From Prorocentrum cordatum (Eukaryota; Sar; Dinophyceae; Prorocentrales; Prorocentraceae): a stretch of 64,000 nucleotides of DNA. Numbering within the stretch: the stretch's first letter is position 1; each line of letters starts with the position of its first letter. The notes under the pieces are model-generated. The model did no database searches. It had not been told where the DNA came from and worked only from the letters and a program-made list of their open reading frames with translations. Shown here in pieces: positions 1-9,986 of this stretch. The stretch is taken from the NCBI GenBank assembly GCA_963575745.1, contig CAUYUJ010017785.1:25001-89000 (forward strand), in the 5' to 3' direction. The position numbers and the translations under genes are program-made.

Positions 1-690
1 CTCGGAACTCGATTTTCCGGCGCCCGGGCGCCGGCTCGGGCGCCGACCCAGGCGTCCGGCCCTGGAGCCGAGCCGGGTGCCGGCCCGAACTCCGGAATCT
101 GCACGGACGGCCTCTCGGGCGCCGCAAACAGAAATTCAGCATTTTCGAAAGAAAAATGTGTATTGGAATGGCGTTTTTTCGCCGCCGCCTCGGAACTCGA
201 TTTTCCGGCGCCCGGGCGCCGGCCGGCTCGGGCGCCGACCCGGGCGTCCGGCCCGGGAGCCGGGCCGGGTGCCGGCCCGAGCTCCGGAATCGGCCCGGAC
301 GGCCTCCCGGGCGCCGGAAGCAGAAATTCAGCATTTTCGAAAGAAAAATGTGTATTGGAATAGCCTTTTTTCGGCGCCGCCTCGGAACATGGTTTTTTTT
401 CGGCGCCGCCTCGAAACTCGATTTTCTGGCGCCCGGGCGCCGGCTCGGGCGCCGACCCGGGCGTCCGGCCCGGGAGCCGGGCCGGGTGCCGGCCCGAGCT
501 CCGGAATCGGCCCGGACGGCCTGCCGGAAGCAGAAATTCAGCATTTTCGAAAGAAAAATGTGTATTGGAATGGCCTTTTTTCGGCGCCGCCTCGGAACTC
601 GATTTTCTGGCGCCCGGGCGCCGGCTCGGGCGCCGACCCGGGCGTCCGGCCCGGGAGCCGCTCTCGGCGGCGAGGCGGCTTCGGTGGCTG
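1..690. repeat. GC-rich satellite, about 181-221 bp per unit
   Basis: Just over three units run head to tail. The phrase CTCGGAACTCGATTTT recurs near 1, 189 and 591, with a one-base variant near 410. One unit carries an extra partial copy of about 30 bp near 381-410, so spacing varies from 181 to 221 bp. Each unit joins a very GC-rich half (GGCGCCCGGGCGCCGG-like palindromes) to an AT-rich half containing CATTTTCGAAAGAAAAATG. Long open frames here exist only because the array lacks stops; I do not call them genes. The array probably continues beyond the left edge of the window. Confidence 0.85.
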
Positions 691-1062
691 ACTTATAAGT
701 GGCACTTATAGGATGGTGAACCCTGTTTATAACATAGGCAAGTAGCACTTATAAACCTGCAAACCTTCGGAAACAATTTATAAGTTGCGCAGCGACATAT
801 AACATTTTTGCGACAGTTTGGGGTTGTTGCGACTATGTTTATAAGCCGACAATTCAATGTACAGGCTACTTGGTGCAACCCGTGTTATATTTATTTGGGG
901 AAATTTACAGAATTATAGGAAGAGTTGTGAAACGATATGAAAAGTTATGAAAAGTTATGAAAAGATAGGAAACATTAGGGTTCAGGTGTATTCAGTAGGT
1001 CTAGACCGCACGTTGCAGACGTTTGTTGAGCCAGTTCGCAGCATCCTCCTCATCTGTCTCCT
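690..1062. other. AT-rich spacer with TTATAA and GAAAAGTTAT repeats
   Basis: No gene is visible. The left half has several TTATAA-centred motifs, including the 10-bp palindrome ACTTATAAGT near 691-702 and relatives such as CACTTATAGG and CACTTATAAACC. The right half (about 930-970) has three tandem copies of GAAAAGTTAT followed by a degenerate fourth. The sharp change from the GC-rich satellite on the left suggests a junction between different sequences. Confidence 0.6.
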
Positions 1063-1405
1063 TCCTCTTTCATCCCCGTGAACCCCCTTATTTTTCGTCC
1101 TTGATAGCATCGTCGTCGCTTGCCCATCGTCGTCGTCGTTGTCTTCGGTGTCCTCTCCCCCCTTTCTCCCGCCGCCAGTTTCCAGTTGGTTTCCTTTTCC
1201 TCACTCTCTTTTTCCCTCCTTCCCCTCCTTCCTCTCTCCCCCCAACCCTCCAACCAAGCCATCTCAAGTGCACCGCTGATGCAGGCGAGCCTGTAGGGTG
1301 GCGAGCCAACCCGCGACGCCGAGAGAGTCGTGTAGGGTGGCGAGCCAACCCCGATGCCTGTAGGGTGGCGAGCCAACCTGGCGTTTTCCATCGGGGGAGA
1401 GGTCC

Positions 1406-2894
1406 TCACGCAGTGGAAGGGCGGGCGCGTTTGCAACCCCGAGCCTTGCTCTTTGGGGCAAGCTTGGGCCGCGCAGAGAGCGCCCGGGCAAGAACGTTGC
1501 ATTCGTCGGGCACGCGATGCGATAAGTCAGAGGGCCACGCTTGCAAATCGAAACCGTTGGATATGGCAGTCTCAAGAACTTGTATCAAGGGGCAAAGTGC
1601 CGCGATTACAACAGGCACAGCGTACGCATTACCCGCTGCTTTCAACGAAACGTCTCCAGTCATCCACAAAGCCAAGCTCGGCGGGAAACCTTGTAGGGCT
1701 AAACGTTCGCACGCCTCCATCCTCCGAAAAAAGTCTCTATCTTCATCTGGCTTGTGGTCTATTACACATCCAACCGACAAAATCCACAAGTACGCGTTGC
1801 GAGTTGTAAGCGTTGGCGCGTTGTTGATTGTGAGATGCCCTGTCTGTTTGTGGACTCTGTCGGGGCCTCGGTCCACTGGCACAACGGCGATGTCCGAGCG
1901 ATTTAATTTGCCATCGAGGTACATTTCTTCAATAATCTTTTCATACGATAGTAGATTCGCCTTCATCGGCGCAGAAAGCACCGACCGATGGGTATTTGGA
2001 AGGAGAGCGAGCGCTGACTTCAATCCTCTGCTACCGAAAAATGCGAGGGGTGGCGGCACGGAAACGCATAAACATTTCCTAAGCCCACGCGGGAAAATGC
2101 GTTTCCTTGTTTGTGGTAGAAGATATTGGGTTGCATCCAGAACGTCCACGCGAAATCCGCACACCCTCCGAGGCGAGGGCGTTGGCTTGGGCGACACCCG
2201 CTTTGGACAACGTAAGATGTAGGGGTCTGGCGTGGAACCGTCAGGTTGGGAAGTCGAACTCGGGCAGGGTGGTCCGAAGGGCGTCTAGTACTCTGCTCAT
2301 GTAGTTGACGCGCCCATTCTGATTATGCATAATGCCCATCACGTTCTCTAAGGCGAAGCCCAAGAGCCCACAACCTTTGGCGAAGTATATGATCCACTGC
2401 AACACTCGAACGAAAACATTCGACCGTCTGTCGCCCTGCCCACCGCGCCTCCCCTGGGCCGACCAGGGAGGGCACGGTGGCCCAGCCACTAGAAAATCAA
2501 CTCGGCCCCGTAAGGATGAAAGCGGAACGCGCATAAGATCCCCAGCGGTTTCGCCCAGATGCAACACAAAATTTGTCATGCCCATGCTCCTCAAGTGATG
2601 TCCCAGCACCTCGGCGTACCCAGGTTCTAAATCATAGATATGAACTGTGTTCGAGGGTACTCCCATCGCCTGCATGGCGTATCCGCAACCATGTATTCCA
2701 GCGCATGGAGCTGCGATCTCTAAACGACGCGTCAAGGAACCAATTTCTGGAAAGTGCGAACGCCAGTCTGGAAGCGATGGTACGCTTTGTACGATGCGCT
2801 CTAATTGCGCAACCGAACTACCAGGTCGGGAACCCACGCCGGCACACGTGGAGGCGAGCATCGCCCACGTGACGAGCATGGTGAGTTTCATCAT
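1406..2894 (-). CDS. C5-cytosine DNA methyltransferase-like protein, copy 1 (two reading frames)
   Basis: The first frame (2894 down to 2241, 217 codons) starts MMKLT. It holds motif I as APCAGIHGCG (residues 62-71), a motif II-like YDLEPGYAEVL, the catalytic-loop motif IV as GPPCPPWSAQG (Cys141) and motif VI as ENVMGI (183-188). The second frame (about 2197 to 1406) continues with LLPQTRKRIF (motif VIII), LQGFP and AAGNAYAVPV (motif X). This is the order of cytosine-5 methyltransferases, which flip out and methylate C in DNA. A TGA at about 2241 and a shift to another frame separate the halves: either a short intron or a frameshift. The N-terminus (LTMLVTWAMLAS, small residues after it) resembles a signal peptide, which is unexpected. 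A relict spliced leader lies 26 bases upstream. I am confident of the family, not of activity. Confidence 0.75.
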
Positions 2895-2920
2895 GCACGA
2901 AGAAAATTGCGAGTGCTTCT

Positions 2921-2936
2921 CTTGAGCATGCTACGT
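2921..2936 (-). other. degenerate relict spliced leader, copy 1
   Basis: On the minus strand the bases read CGTAGCATGCTCAAG. The dinoflagellate spliced leader begins CCGTAGCCAT and ends GGCTCAAG, so this looks like the leader with its middle deleted. It sits 26 bases upstream of the methyltransferase ATG, where a leader belongs in a mature mRNA. Taken alone the match is weak; the repeated finding of such sequences before other minus-strand frames here raises it. Confidence 0.45.
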
Positions 2937-3238
2937 GATCACACGAACGCGTGATTATTTCTTTCACAAGAAAAAACTCACCCCCCTCCTTCTCCACTTG
3001 TCCCTCCCGCCCTCGTCCCCGCCCTTATCTCGAGATGGCGAGGCTCAGGGTGGGGTCAACCCCGCCCACTCACTTCCCCCCGAGATGAGGCTCGCCGAAT
3101 TTTCAAAATAAGCTTCCACAGATGATCCCGAAGAGAGGTTTCTGAAGTCCCCCCTCCCCCCACACCCCTCACTCCGACAAACAAACATCCATGTCCTCGA
3201 TCTTAGAATTTCCCAGCCCTGAGTCCCAGGCAGGGGGG

Positions 3239-3239
3239 A

Positions 3240-3332
<93 letters not shown>
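3239..3332. repeat. (TAG)n microsatellite, copy 1
   Basis: About 31 TAG units. The same tract in the second copy (6923-6986) is about 10 units shorter, which is the largest single difference between the two duplicated segments. Confidence 0.95.
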
Positions 3333-3381
3333 GGGGAGGTCGGGGTATGTGGGAAGTAATCATCTCACGCTGGCATCCCAC

Positions 3382-3580
3382 ATGCAGAGGCGAGCCTCCT
3401 GCGAGCCTCCTGCAGGGGCGAGCCTCTTGCGAGCCTCATGCAGAGGCGTGCGTCCCACGGGCCTCCTGCAGGGGCGAGCCTCCTGCGAGCCTCATGCAGA
3501 GGCGAGCCTCCTACGAGCCTCCTGCAGGGGCGAGCCTCCTGCGAGCCTCATGCAGAGGCGAGCCTCCTGCGAGCGGGTGT
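3382..3580. repeat. minisatellite with GCAGAGGCGAGCCTCCTGC-type units, copy 1
   Basis: Units of roughly 24 bases built from AGGCGAGCCTC and TGCGAGCCTC alternate with GCAGAGG/GCAGGGG. The core AGGCGAGCCT is the small inverted repeat found elsewhere in the first 14 kb. Present in the second copy at about 7036-7234. Confidence 0.85.
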
Positions 3581-3595
3581 GGGGAACAAGGATGA

Positions 3596-4062
3596 TGATC
3601 AGCAAGAGGAGGTGAAGAGGAGGAGGGGGGGGAGGAAGAGGAGGAGGAGGAGGAGGAGGAGAGGAGGAAGGGGAGGGTTCAGGAGGAGCGGAGGCGAGGT
3701 TCCCCCCTGCGCGGAGAGCATGGAGGAGTGAGGAGGAGGAGGAGGAGAGGAGAGGAGGAGGAGGATGAAGGAGGAGGAGGGAGGAGGAAAGGAGGAGAGG
3801 AGGAGGAGGAAGAGGAGGAGGAGGAAGGAGGAGACGGAGGAGGAGAGGGGAGGAGGAAGGAGGAAAGGAGGAGAGTAGGAGGAAGGAAAGAAGGGGAGGA
3901 AAGAGAAGGAGGAGGAGGAGGAGGAGGAGGAGGGGGAGGAGGTGGAGGAGGAGGAAGAGGGGGATGGGGACGTGCGGGGAGAGGAGGAGGGGGCAGGGGG
4001 AGCAGGAGCAGGAGCAGGAGGAGGAGGAGGAGGAGGAGGAGGAGGAGGAGGAGGAGGATGAC
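3596..4062. repeat. purine-rich (GGA)n tract, copy 1
   Basis: Nearly pure GGA/GAA/GGG triplets on the plus strand. The long frames on both strands are low-complexity and not counted as genes. The second copy (7250-7693) differs in length and internal order, as expected for slippage or mis-assembly. Confidence 0.9.
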
Positions 4063-4235
4063 GGAGATGATTTTTGTTGCTGCATTACGCGCTGCTCGCT
4101 TCTTTGTCGCTGCAATCGGCCCACTACGTGCTATAGTAGGGCTTGGCTTGCCTAGCGCACGCAGGCCACCCCAGCCTGCGTCGTTGCTCACAGCCTGCGT
4201 CGTTGAGAGTTTTGCGCCTTCGCATCCCGCGCCCC

Positions 4236-4646
4236 TCACTCAGTAGGGATGTCGTCCGTGACGATGGCCTGCACCATTCTCAACCAGGATGCTTTCCCGC
4301 CGTCAGACCCGCCGTTGAAAGAGAATGAACGATCCTTCAGCGCGCCCTTCCTCTGCACCCTCCACGCCGATTTCGCCATGTCGGTGTAGATCTTGAAGTC
4401 ACCCACCACCTGCGGCTCCCTCCGCGAGCTCGGGATCCCACGGAAAGGCAATTTGATCCCAATCGCCGCTGGCCGCTTCCTCACCGGCGCGGCCTCCTCC
4501 TCCTCGTCCGTCTCGTCCATCTCCTCGTCCTCCTCCGAGGCCTCCTCCTCCTCTTCAGGTTCCTCCTCATCGGAACGGCTCTTCTTGGCTTCGGGCGCCG
4601 CCTTCGCAGCAGCCGCGGGGCGCTTCATCACCGTGCCGCCGCTCTT
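4236..4646 (-). CDS. 3' part of KRPA-motif protein, cut by the assembly gap
   Basis: This is the C-terminal 137 or so codons of the gene that is complete at 7869-9986. It runs from the stop at 4236 up to the Ns at 4647, and the visible residues (KRPAAAAKAA, the acidic stretch, WRVQRKGALKDRSF, IVTDDIPTE) match the complete copy. It is truncated because the contig ends, not because a mutation is visible. Confidence 0.85.
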   Translation of the reverse strand, partial: KSGGTVMKRPAAAAKAAPEAKKSRSDEEEPEEEEEASEEDEEMDETDEEEEAAPVRKRPAAIGIKLPFRGIPSSRREPQVVGDFKIYTDMAKSAWRVQRKGALKDRSFSFNGGSDGGKASWLRMVQAIVTDDIPTE

Positions 4647-4746
4647 NNNNNNNNNNNNNNNNNNNNNNNNNNNNNNNNNNNNNNNNNNNNNNNNNNNNNN
4701 NNNNNNNNNNNNNNNNNNNNNNNNNNNNNNNNNNNNNNNNNNNNNN
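4647..4746. other. assembly gap (100 N)
   Basis: Exactly 100 unknown bases, a conventional size for a scaffold gap of unknown length. The sequence just right of the gap matches the sequence at 1063, not what should follow 4646, so the gap probably joins two overlapping contigs. Confidence 1.
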
Positions 4747-5089
4747 TCCTCTTTCATCCCCGTGAACCCCCTTATTTTTCGTCCTTGATAGCATCGTCGT
4801 CGCTTGCCCATCGTCGTCGTCGTTGTCTTCGGTTTCCTCTCCCCCCTTTCTCCCGCCGCCAGTTTCCAGTTGGTTTCCTTTTCCTCACTCTCTTTTTCCC
4901 TCCTTCCCCTCCTTCCTCTCTCCCCCCAACCCTCCAACCAAGCCATCTCAAGTGCACCGCTGATGCAGGCGAGCCTGTAGGGTGGCGAGCCAACCCGCGA
5001 CGCCGAGAGAGTCGTGTAGGGTGGCGAGCCAACCCCGATGCCTGTAGGGTGGCGAGCCAACCTGGCGTTTTCCATCGGGGGAGAGGTCC

Positions 5090-6578
5090 TCACGCAGTGG
5101 AAGGGCGGGCGCGTTTGCAACCCCGAGCCTTGCTCTTTGGGGCAAGCTTGGGCCGCGCAGAGAGCGCCCGGGCAAGAACGTTGCATTCGTCGGGCACGCG
5201 ATGCGATAAGTCAGAGGGCCACGCTTGCAAATCGAAACCGTTGGATATGGCAGTCTCAAGAACTTGTATCAAGGGGCAAAGTGCCGCGATTACAACAGGC
5301 ACAGCGTACGCATTACCCGCTGCTTTCAACGAAACGTCTCCAGTCATCCACAAAGCCAAGCTCGGCGGGAAACCTTGTAGGGCTAAACGTTCGCACGCCT
5401 CCATCCTCCGAAAAAAGTCTCTATCTTCATCTGGCTTGTGGTCTATTACACATCCAACCGACAAAATCCACAAGTACGCGTTGCGAGTTGTAAGCGTTGG
5501 CGCGTTGTTGATTGTGAGATGCCCTGTCTGTTTGTGGACTCTGTCGGGGCCTCGGTCCACTGGCACAACGGCGATGTCCGAGCGATTTAATTTGCCATCG
5601 AGGTACATTTCTTCAATAATCTTTTCATACGATAGTAGATTCGCCTTCATCGGCGCAGAAAGCACCGACCGATGGGTATTTGGAAGGAGAGCGAGCGCTG
5701 ACTTCAATCCTCTGCTACCGAAAAATGCGAGGGGTGGCGGCACGGAAACGCATAAACATTTCCTAAGCCCACGCGGGAAAATGCGTTTCCTTGTTTGTGG
5801 TAGAAGATATTGGGTTGCATCCAGAACGTCCACGCGAAATCCGCACACCCTCCGAGGCGAGGGCGTTGGCTTGGGCGACACCCGCTTTGGACAACGTAAG
5901 ATGTAGGGGTCTGGCGTGGAACCGTCAGGTTGGGAAGTCGAACTCGGGCAGGGTGGTCCGAAGGGCGTCTAGTACTCTGCTCATGTAGTTGACGCGCCCA
6001 TTCTGATTATGCATAATGCCCATCACGTTCTCTAAGGCGAAGCCCAAGAGCCCACAACCTTTGGCGAAGTATATGATCCACTGCAACACTCGAACGAAAA
6101 CATTCGACCGTCTGTCGCCCTGCCCACCGCGCCTCCCCTGGGCCGACCAGGGAGGGCACGGTGGCCCAGCCACTAGAAAATCAACTCGGCCCCGTAAGGA
6201 TGAAAGCGGAACGCGCATAAGATCCCCAGCGGTTTCGCCCAGATGCAACACAAAATTTGTCATGCCCATGCTCCTCAAGTGATGTCCCAGCACCTCGGCG
6301 TACCCAGGTTCTAAATCATAGATATGAACTGTGTTCGAGGGTACTCCCATCGCCTGCATGGCGTATCCGCAACCATGTATTCCAGTGCATGGAGCTGCGA
6401 TCTCTAAACGACGCGTCAAGGAACCAATTTCTGGAAAGTGCGAACGCCAGTCTGGAAGCGATGGTACGCTTTGTACGATGCGCTCTAATTGCGCAACCGA
6501 ACTACCAGGTCGGGAACCCACGCCGGCACACGTGGAGGCGAGCATCGCCCACGTGACGAGCATGGTGAGTTTCATCAT
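5090..6578 (-). CDS. C5-cytosine DNA methyltransferase-like protein, copy 2
   Basis: Same architecture as the copy at 1406-2894: first frame 6578 to 5925, second frame about 5881 to 5090, with the same stop and frame change between them. Because both copies share the break it is not a random read error, although both could derive from the same molecule. The one coding difference I noticed is in motif I, where PCAGIHG becomes PCTGIHG. Catalytic GPPC and ENV are intact. Its neighbours on the same strand are the KRPA-motif, zinc-ribbon-like, half-KH and transposase-like genes. Cytosine methyltransferases carried by mobile elements are known from dinoflagellate genomes, so a transposon-borne enzyme is possible. 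Confidence 0.75.
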
Positions 6579-6604
6579 GCACGAAGAAAATTGCGAGTGC
6601 TTCT

Positions 6605-6620
6605 CTTGAGCATGCTACGT
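6605..6620 (-). other. degenerate relict spliced leader, copy 2
   Basis: Identical to the sequence at 2921-2936 and at the same distance (26 bases) upstream of the methyltransferase ATG at 6578. Confidence 0.45.
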
Positions 6621-6922
6621 GATCACACGAACGCGTGATTATTTCTTTCACAAGAAAAAACTCACCCCCCTCCTTCTCCACTTGTCCCTCCCGCCCTCGT
6701 CCCCGCCCTTATCTCGAGATGGCGAGGCTCAGGGTGGGGTCAACCCCGCCCACTCACTTCCCCCCGAGATGAGGCTCGCCGAATTTTCAAAATAAGCTTC
6801 CACAGATGATCCCGAAGAGAGGTTTCTGAAGTCCCCCCTCCCCCCACACCCCTCACTCCGACAAACAAACATCCATGTCCTCGATCTTAGAATTTCCCAG
6901 CCCTGAGTCCCAGGCAGGGGGG

Positions 6923-6923
6923 A

Positions 6924-6986
<63 letters not shown>
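6923..6986. repeat. (TAG)n microsatellite, copy 2
   Basis: About 21 TAG units; 30 bases shorter than its counterpart at 3239-3332. Confidence 0.95.
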
Positions 6987-7249
6987 GGGGAGGTCGGGGT
7001 ATGTGGGAAGTAATCATCTCACGCTGGCATCCCACATGCAGAGGCGAGCCTCCTGCGAGCCTCCTGCAGGGGCGAGCCTCTTGCGAGCCTCATGCAGAGG
7101 CGTGCGTCCCACGGGCCTCCTGCAGGGGCGAGCCTCCTGCGAGCCTCATGCAGAGGCGAGCCTCCTACGAGCCTCCTGCAGGGGCGAGCCTCCTGCGAGC
7201 CTCATGCAGAGGCGAGCCTCCTGCGAGCGGGCGTGGGGAACAAGGATGA

Positions 7250-7517
7250 TGATCAGCAAGAGGAGGTGAAGAGGAGGAGGGGGGGGAGGAAGAGGAGGAG
7301 GAGGAGGAGGAGGAGGGTTCAGGAGGAGGCGGAGGCGGAGGGTTCATGAGGGTGCGGAGGAGCTGGAGGAGGAGGAGGAGGAGGAGGAGGAGGAGGAGGA
7401 GGGATGAGGAGGAGTAGGAGGGAGGGAGGAGGAGGAGGAGGGGAGAGGAGGAAGAGGAGGAGGAGGAGGAGGAAGTCGGAGAGGAGGGGAGGAGGAGGAG
7501 GAGGAGAGGAGGAGGAG

Positions 7518-7549
<32 letters not shown>

Positions 7550-7693
7550 GGAGGAGGAGGAGGAGGGGGAGGAGGTGGAGGAGGAGGAAGAGGGGGATGG
7601 GGACGTGCGGGGAGAGGAGGAGGGGGCAGGGGGAGCAGGAGCAGGAGCAGGAGGAGGAGGAGGAGGAGGAGGAGGAGGAGGAGGAGGAGGATG
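7250..7693. repeat. purine-rich (GGA)n tract, copy 2
   Basis: Counterpart of 3596-4062. It begins and ends alike but its middle differs, with a short stretch GGTTCATGAGGGTGCGG not placed the same way in copy 1. Confidence 0.9.
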
Positions 7694-7868
7694 ACGGAGA
7701 TGATTTTTGTTGCTGCATTACGCGCTGCTCGCTTCTTTGTCGCTGCAATCGGCCCACTACGTGCTATAGTAGGGCTTGGCTTGCCTAGCGCACGCAGGCC
7801 ACCCCAGCCTGCGTCGTTGCTCACAGCCTGCGTCGTTGAGAGTTTTGCGCCTTCGCATCCCGCGCCCC

Positions 7869-9986
7869 TCACTCAGTAGGGATGTCGTCCGTGACGATGG
7901 CCTGCACCATTCTCAACCAGGATGCTTTCCCGCCGTCAGACCCGCCGTTGAAAGAGAATGAACGATCCTTCAGCGCGCCCTTCCTCTGCACCCTCCACGC
8001 CGATTTCGCCATGTCGGTGTAGATCTTGAAGTCACCCACCACCTGCGGCTCCCTCCGCGAGCTCGGGATCCCACGGAAAGGCAATTTGATCCCAATCGCC
8101 GCTGGCCGCTTCCTCACCGGCGCGGCCTCCTCCTCCTCGTCCGTCTCGTCCATCTCCTCGTCCTCCTCCGAGGCCTCCTCCTCCTCTTCAGGTTCCTCCT
8201 CATCGGAACGGCTCTTCTTGGCTTCGGGCGCCGCCTTCGCAGCAGCCGCGGGGCGCTTCATCACCGTGCCGCCGCTCTTCTTCGATGTGAACTCAAGCAT
8301 CGTCGCGGCCAAGTCCGCAGTGGTCTTGGGCTGCACCGCCTCCGCCGGCGCGGGCGACGGCTCCGCCCTCGCGCTCTCTGGGCTGGAAAGGTTGACCTGG
8401 ACGGAAGCCGGGCTGTCACAGATCGCGGGCATCGACGGCGCGGCCCCACTGCTGGCGGGCCCGCTAAGCGCCAGCTGCAGGCCGCTGTCGACCATCAGCT
8501 TGTGCTTCGGGTTGAAGATCTGGAGACCTGGAACGCCGTCGCCACTCACAGGCTGCCGATGCTGAATAGCGGCGAGGACAGCGTTCGCCACGCCTTCGAC
8601 GGTCAAGCCCGAGCACTTCACTTTGCCGACCCTCAGCGCGATGGACCCATGGCTCTTCCTTGCTGGCAGCTTCGCGCGCAAGGCGTCGATGGCAATCTCA
8701 TCGATCGGCACGTTATTCACTGGCTGGTCGCCCTCTGTGTCCCCGTAGGCGAAGTCGTAGATGTCCTCGTGAACTCGCTTGACCTCAACCAGGGTCGCTG
8801 CGTACTTCTTCACCACGCCCGAATGGGCATGGTCGAGCCGGTGTTTGCGCCTCTCCTTGATGCCATCCTCGATATCTTTGAGCTTGGCGAATGCGTCCGC
8901 CACGTTCACGTTGACCTCGGAGGGCAGAAAAAATCAAGAGGGGTAGAAGGTGGAGAAGGAGGAGGAGGTCGGGGTGCCGGGGGCCTGGGTGGCGGGTAGG
9001 CGGGGGAGAGGCGGGAAGGAGGGGAGAGGGGGGAGGAGGCCGCGGAGGAAGGGAGGTGGAGAGGAGGAGAAGGCGGAGGAGAAGGAGGCGGAGGACAAGG
9101 AAAAGGGACAGGACAAGGAAAGGAGGAGGCGGAGGAGGAGGATGGGGAGGCGGAGGTGGAGGAGGAGGTTCGGACATCTTGAGTTGATGCGCCGATTGAG
9201 AGGAGGAGAAGGAGGAGGTGGAGGAAGAGGAGGAGGAGGAGGAGAAGGAAGAGGATAAGGAGGAGGAAGAGGAGGAGGAGGAGGAGGAGGAGGAGAAAGA
9301 GGAGTGAGAGGAGGAGGAAGAGGAGCCGGGAAGGAGGACGGACCCGAAGATGAAGAGGACACCCAGGAAGGTTTCGGTTCGGGACGAAAAAAACTTGCAA
9401 CCTTGTGCTCTCCTGGAATACGTTTTTCTGGCTTGGGGAAGGGGGCAGAGCGGGCCCGAGGATCCGAGAGGTGTGTAGGTTGTGCCCCCCCCCCCCCAAC
9501 GACCTGCCCTTGGACGCCCCCGTCCAGACGCAGCGTCATGATTGCCACGGCGTGCACCTCAGCGTGCTCGGAGGGGTGCTTCAGCCCGATCTTCTCCCAG
9601 AGGTCAAGCATCATCTCGAGAACGGTAGCGTAGGGGGTATCGGGGTCGCGGTACTTTTTCCACATGTCCAGCGTCATGTATCTCTGGAGGAAGAGGTTCT
9701 GCTGTTTTTTCTCATTGGTTTTTTTCGAGGAAGTCTTCGTCGTCACCGAAACTTTCCCAGCGATCAGTCGTGCCAATGATGCGAACGAGGTCCCTTGGAT
9801 CACCTTTAAGATATCTTTGCCAACTGCGGGCGAGATGGAGTCGGCCTCTGCGATTGACTTTTCGAGCTGGGCTTTCTGTTCTGCGGCTTGAGCTTCGACC
9901 TGCCCCAAAGTGATCCCCTCGGTCACCTTGTAGGTTTCCAGGAAGTCAACAGCGCTCTTCACAGTGTTGAGGAGCAGGTCCGCCAT
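7869..9986 (-). CDS. KRPA-motif acidic protein, two exons, function unknown
   Basis: Exon 1 starts at the ATG at 9986 (MADLLLNTVKSAV) and runs to about 9504. Exon 2 runs from about 8915 to the stop at 7869, giving roughly 509 residues. The proposed donor (CAG/GTC) and acceptor (GAG/GTC after a pyrimidine tract) keep the frame and share AGGTC on both sides. Residues: helical N-terminus with Gln/Lys/Glu; a basic linker (KTSSKKTNEKKQQ); a middle helical part (VNVADAFAKLKDIEDGI); then Pro/Ala-rich sequence, KKSGGTVMKRPAAAAK, an acidic Glu/Asp stretch of about 45 residues, a second KRPAAIGIK and a conserved-looking WRVQRKGALKDRSFSF tail. KRPA with acidic runs suggests a nuclear or chromatin role, but that is inference. 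I do not recognise the family. Confidence 0.7.
8936..9330. repeat. GGA-rich tract inside the intron of the KRPA-motif gene
   Basis: On the sense (minus) strand the intron is almost all pyrimidine, (TCC)n with CTT and CCG variants. A C13 run (9485-9497) lies close to the proposed donor. Low-complexity frames here are not genes. Confidence 0.85.

Larger units (their letters stand above)
1063..4646. repeat. 3.6-kb direct duplication, copy 1 (left of gap)
   Basis: From 1063 to the gap the sequence is repeated nearly base for base at 4747-8279. The offset is 3684 up to the (TAG)n tract, 3654 after it, and 3633 after the GGA tract, so length differences lie in microsatellites. Only a few substitutions are visible elsewhere, for example one in the methyltransferase motif I codon near 2702 versus 6386. 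The copy ends exactly at the run of Ns. This fits two contigs that overlap by 3.6 kb and were scaffolded without merging. A true tandem duplication or two haplotypes is also possible. Confidence 0.95.
4747..8279. repeat. 3.6-kb direct duplication, copy 2 (right of gap)
   Basis: Counterpart of 1063-4646; see that entry. This copy continues without interruption into the rest of the KRPA-motif gene beyond 8279, so it is the one to trust for gene structure. Confidence 0.95.

Noticed and set aside
1023-2222. Plus-strand frame of about 400 codons opposite the methyltransferase
   Set aside because: It is the antisense of a frame with clear methyltransferase motifs; its own translation has no recognisable features.
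3596-4062. Long open frames of Ser/Leu/Pro or Glu/Gly/Arg across GGA/TCC arrays (also at 7250, 26344, 35146, 43551, 52565 and 61968)
   Set aside because: They result from simple triplet repeats without stop codons and appear in several frames on both strands at once; no conserved domain or codon bias.
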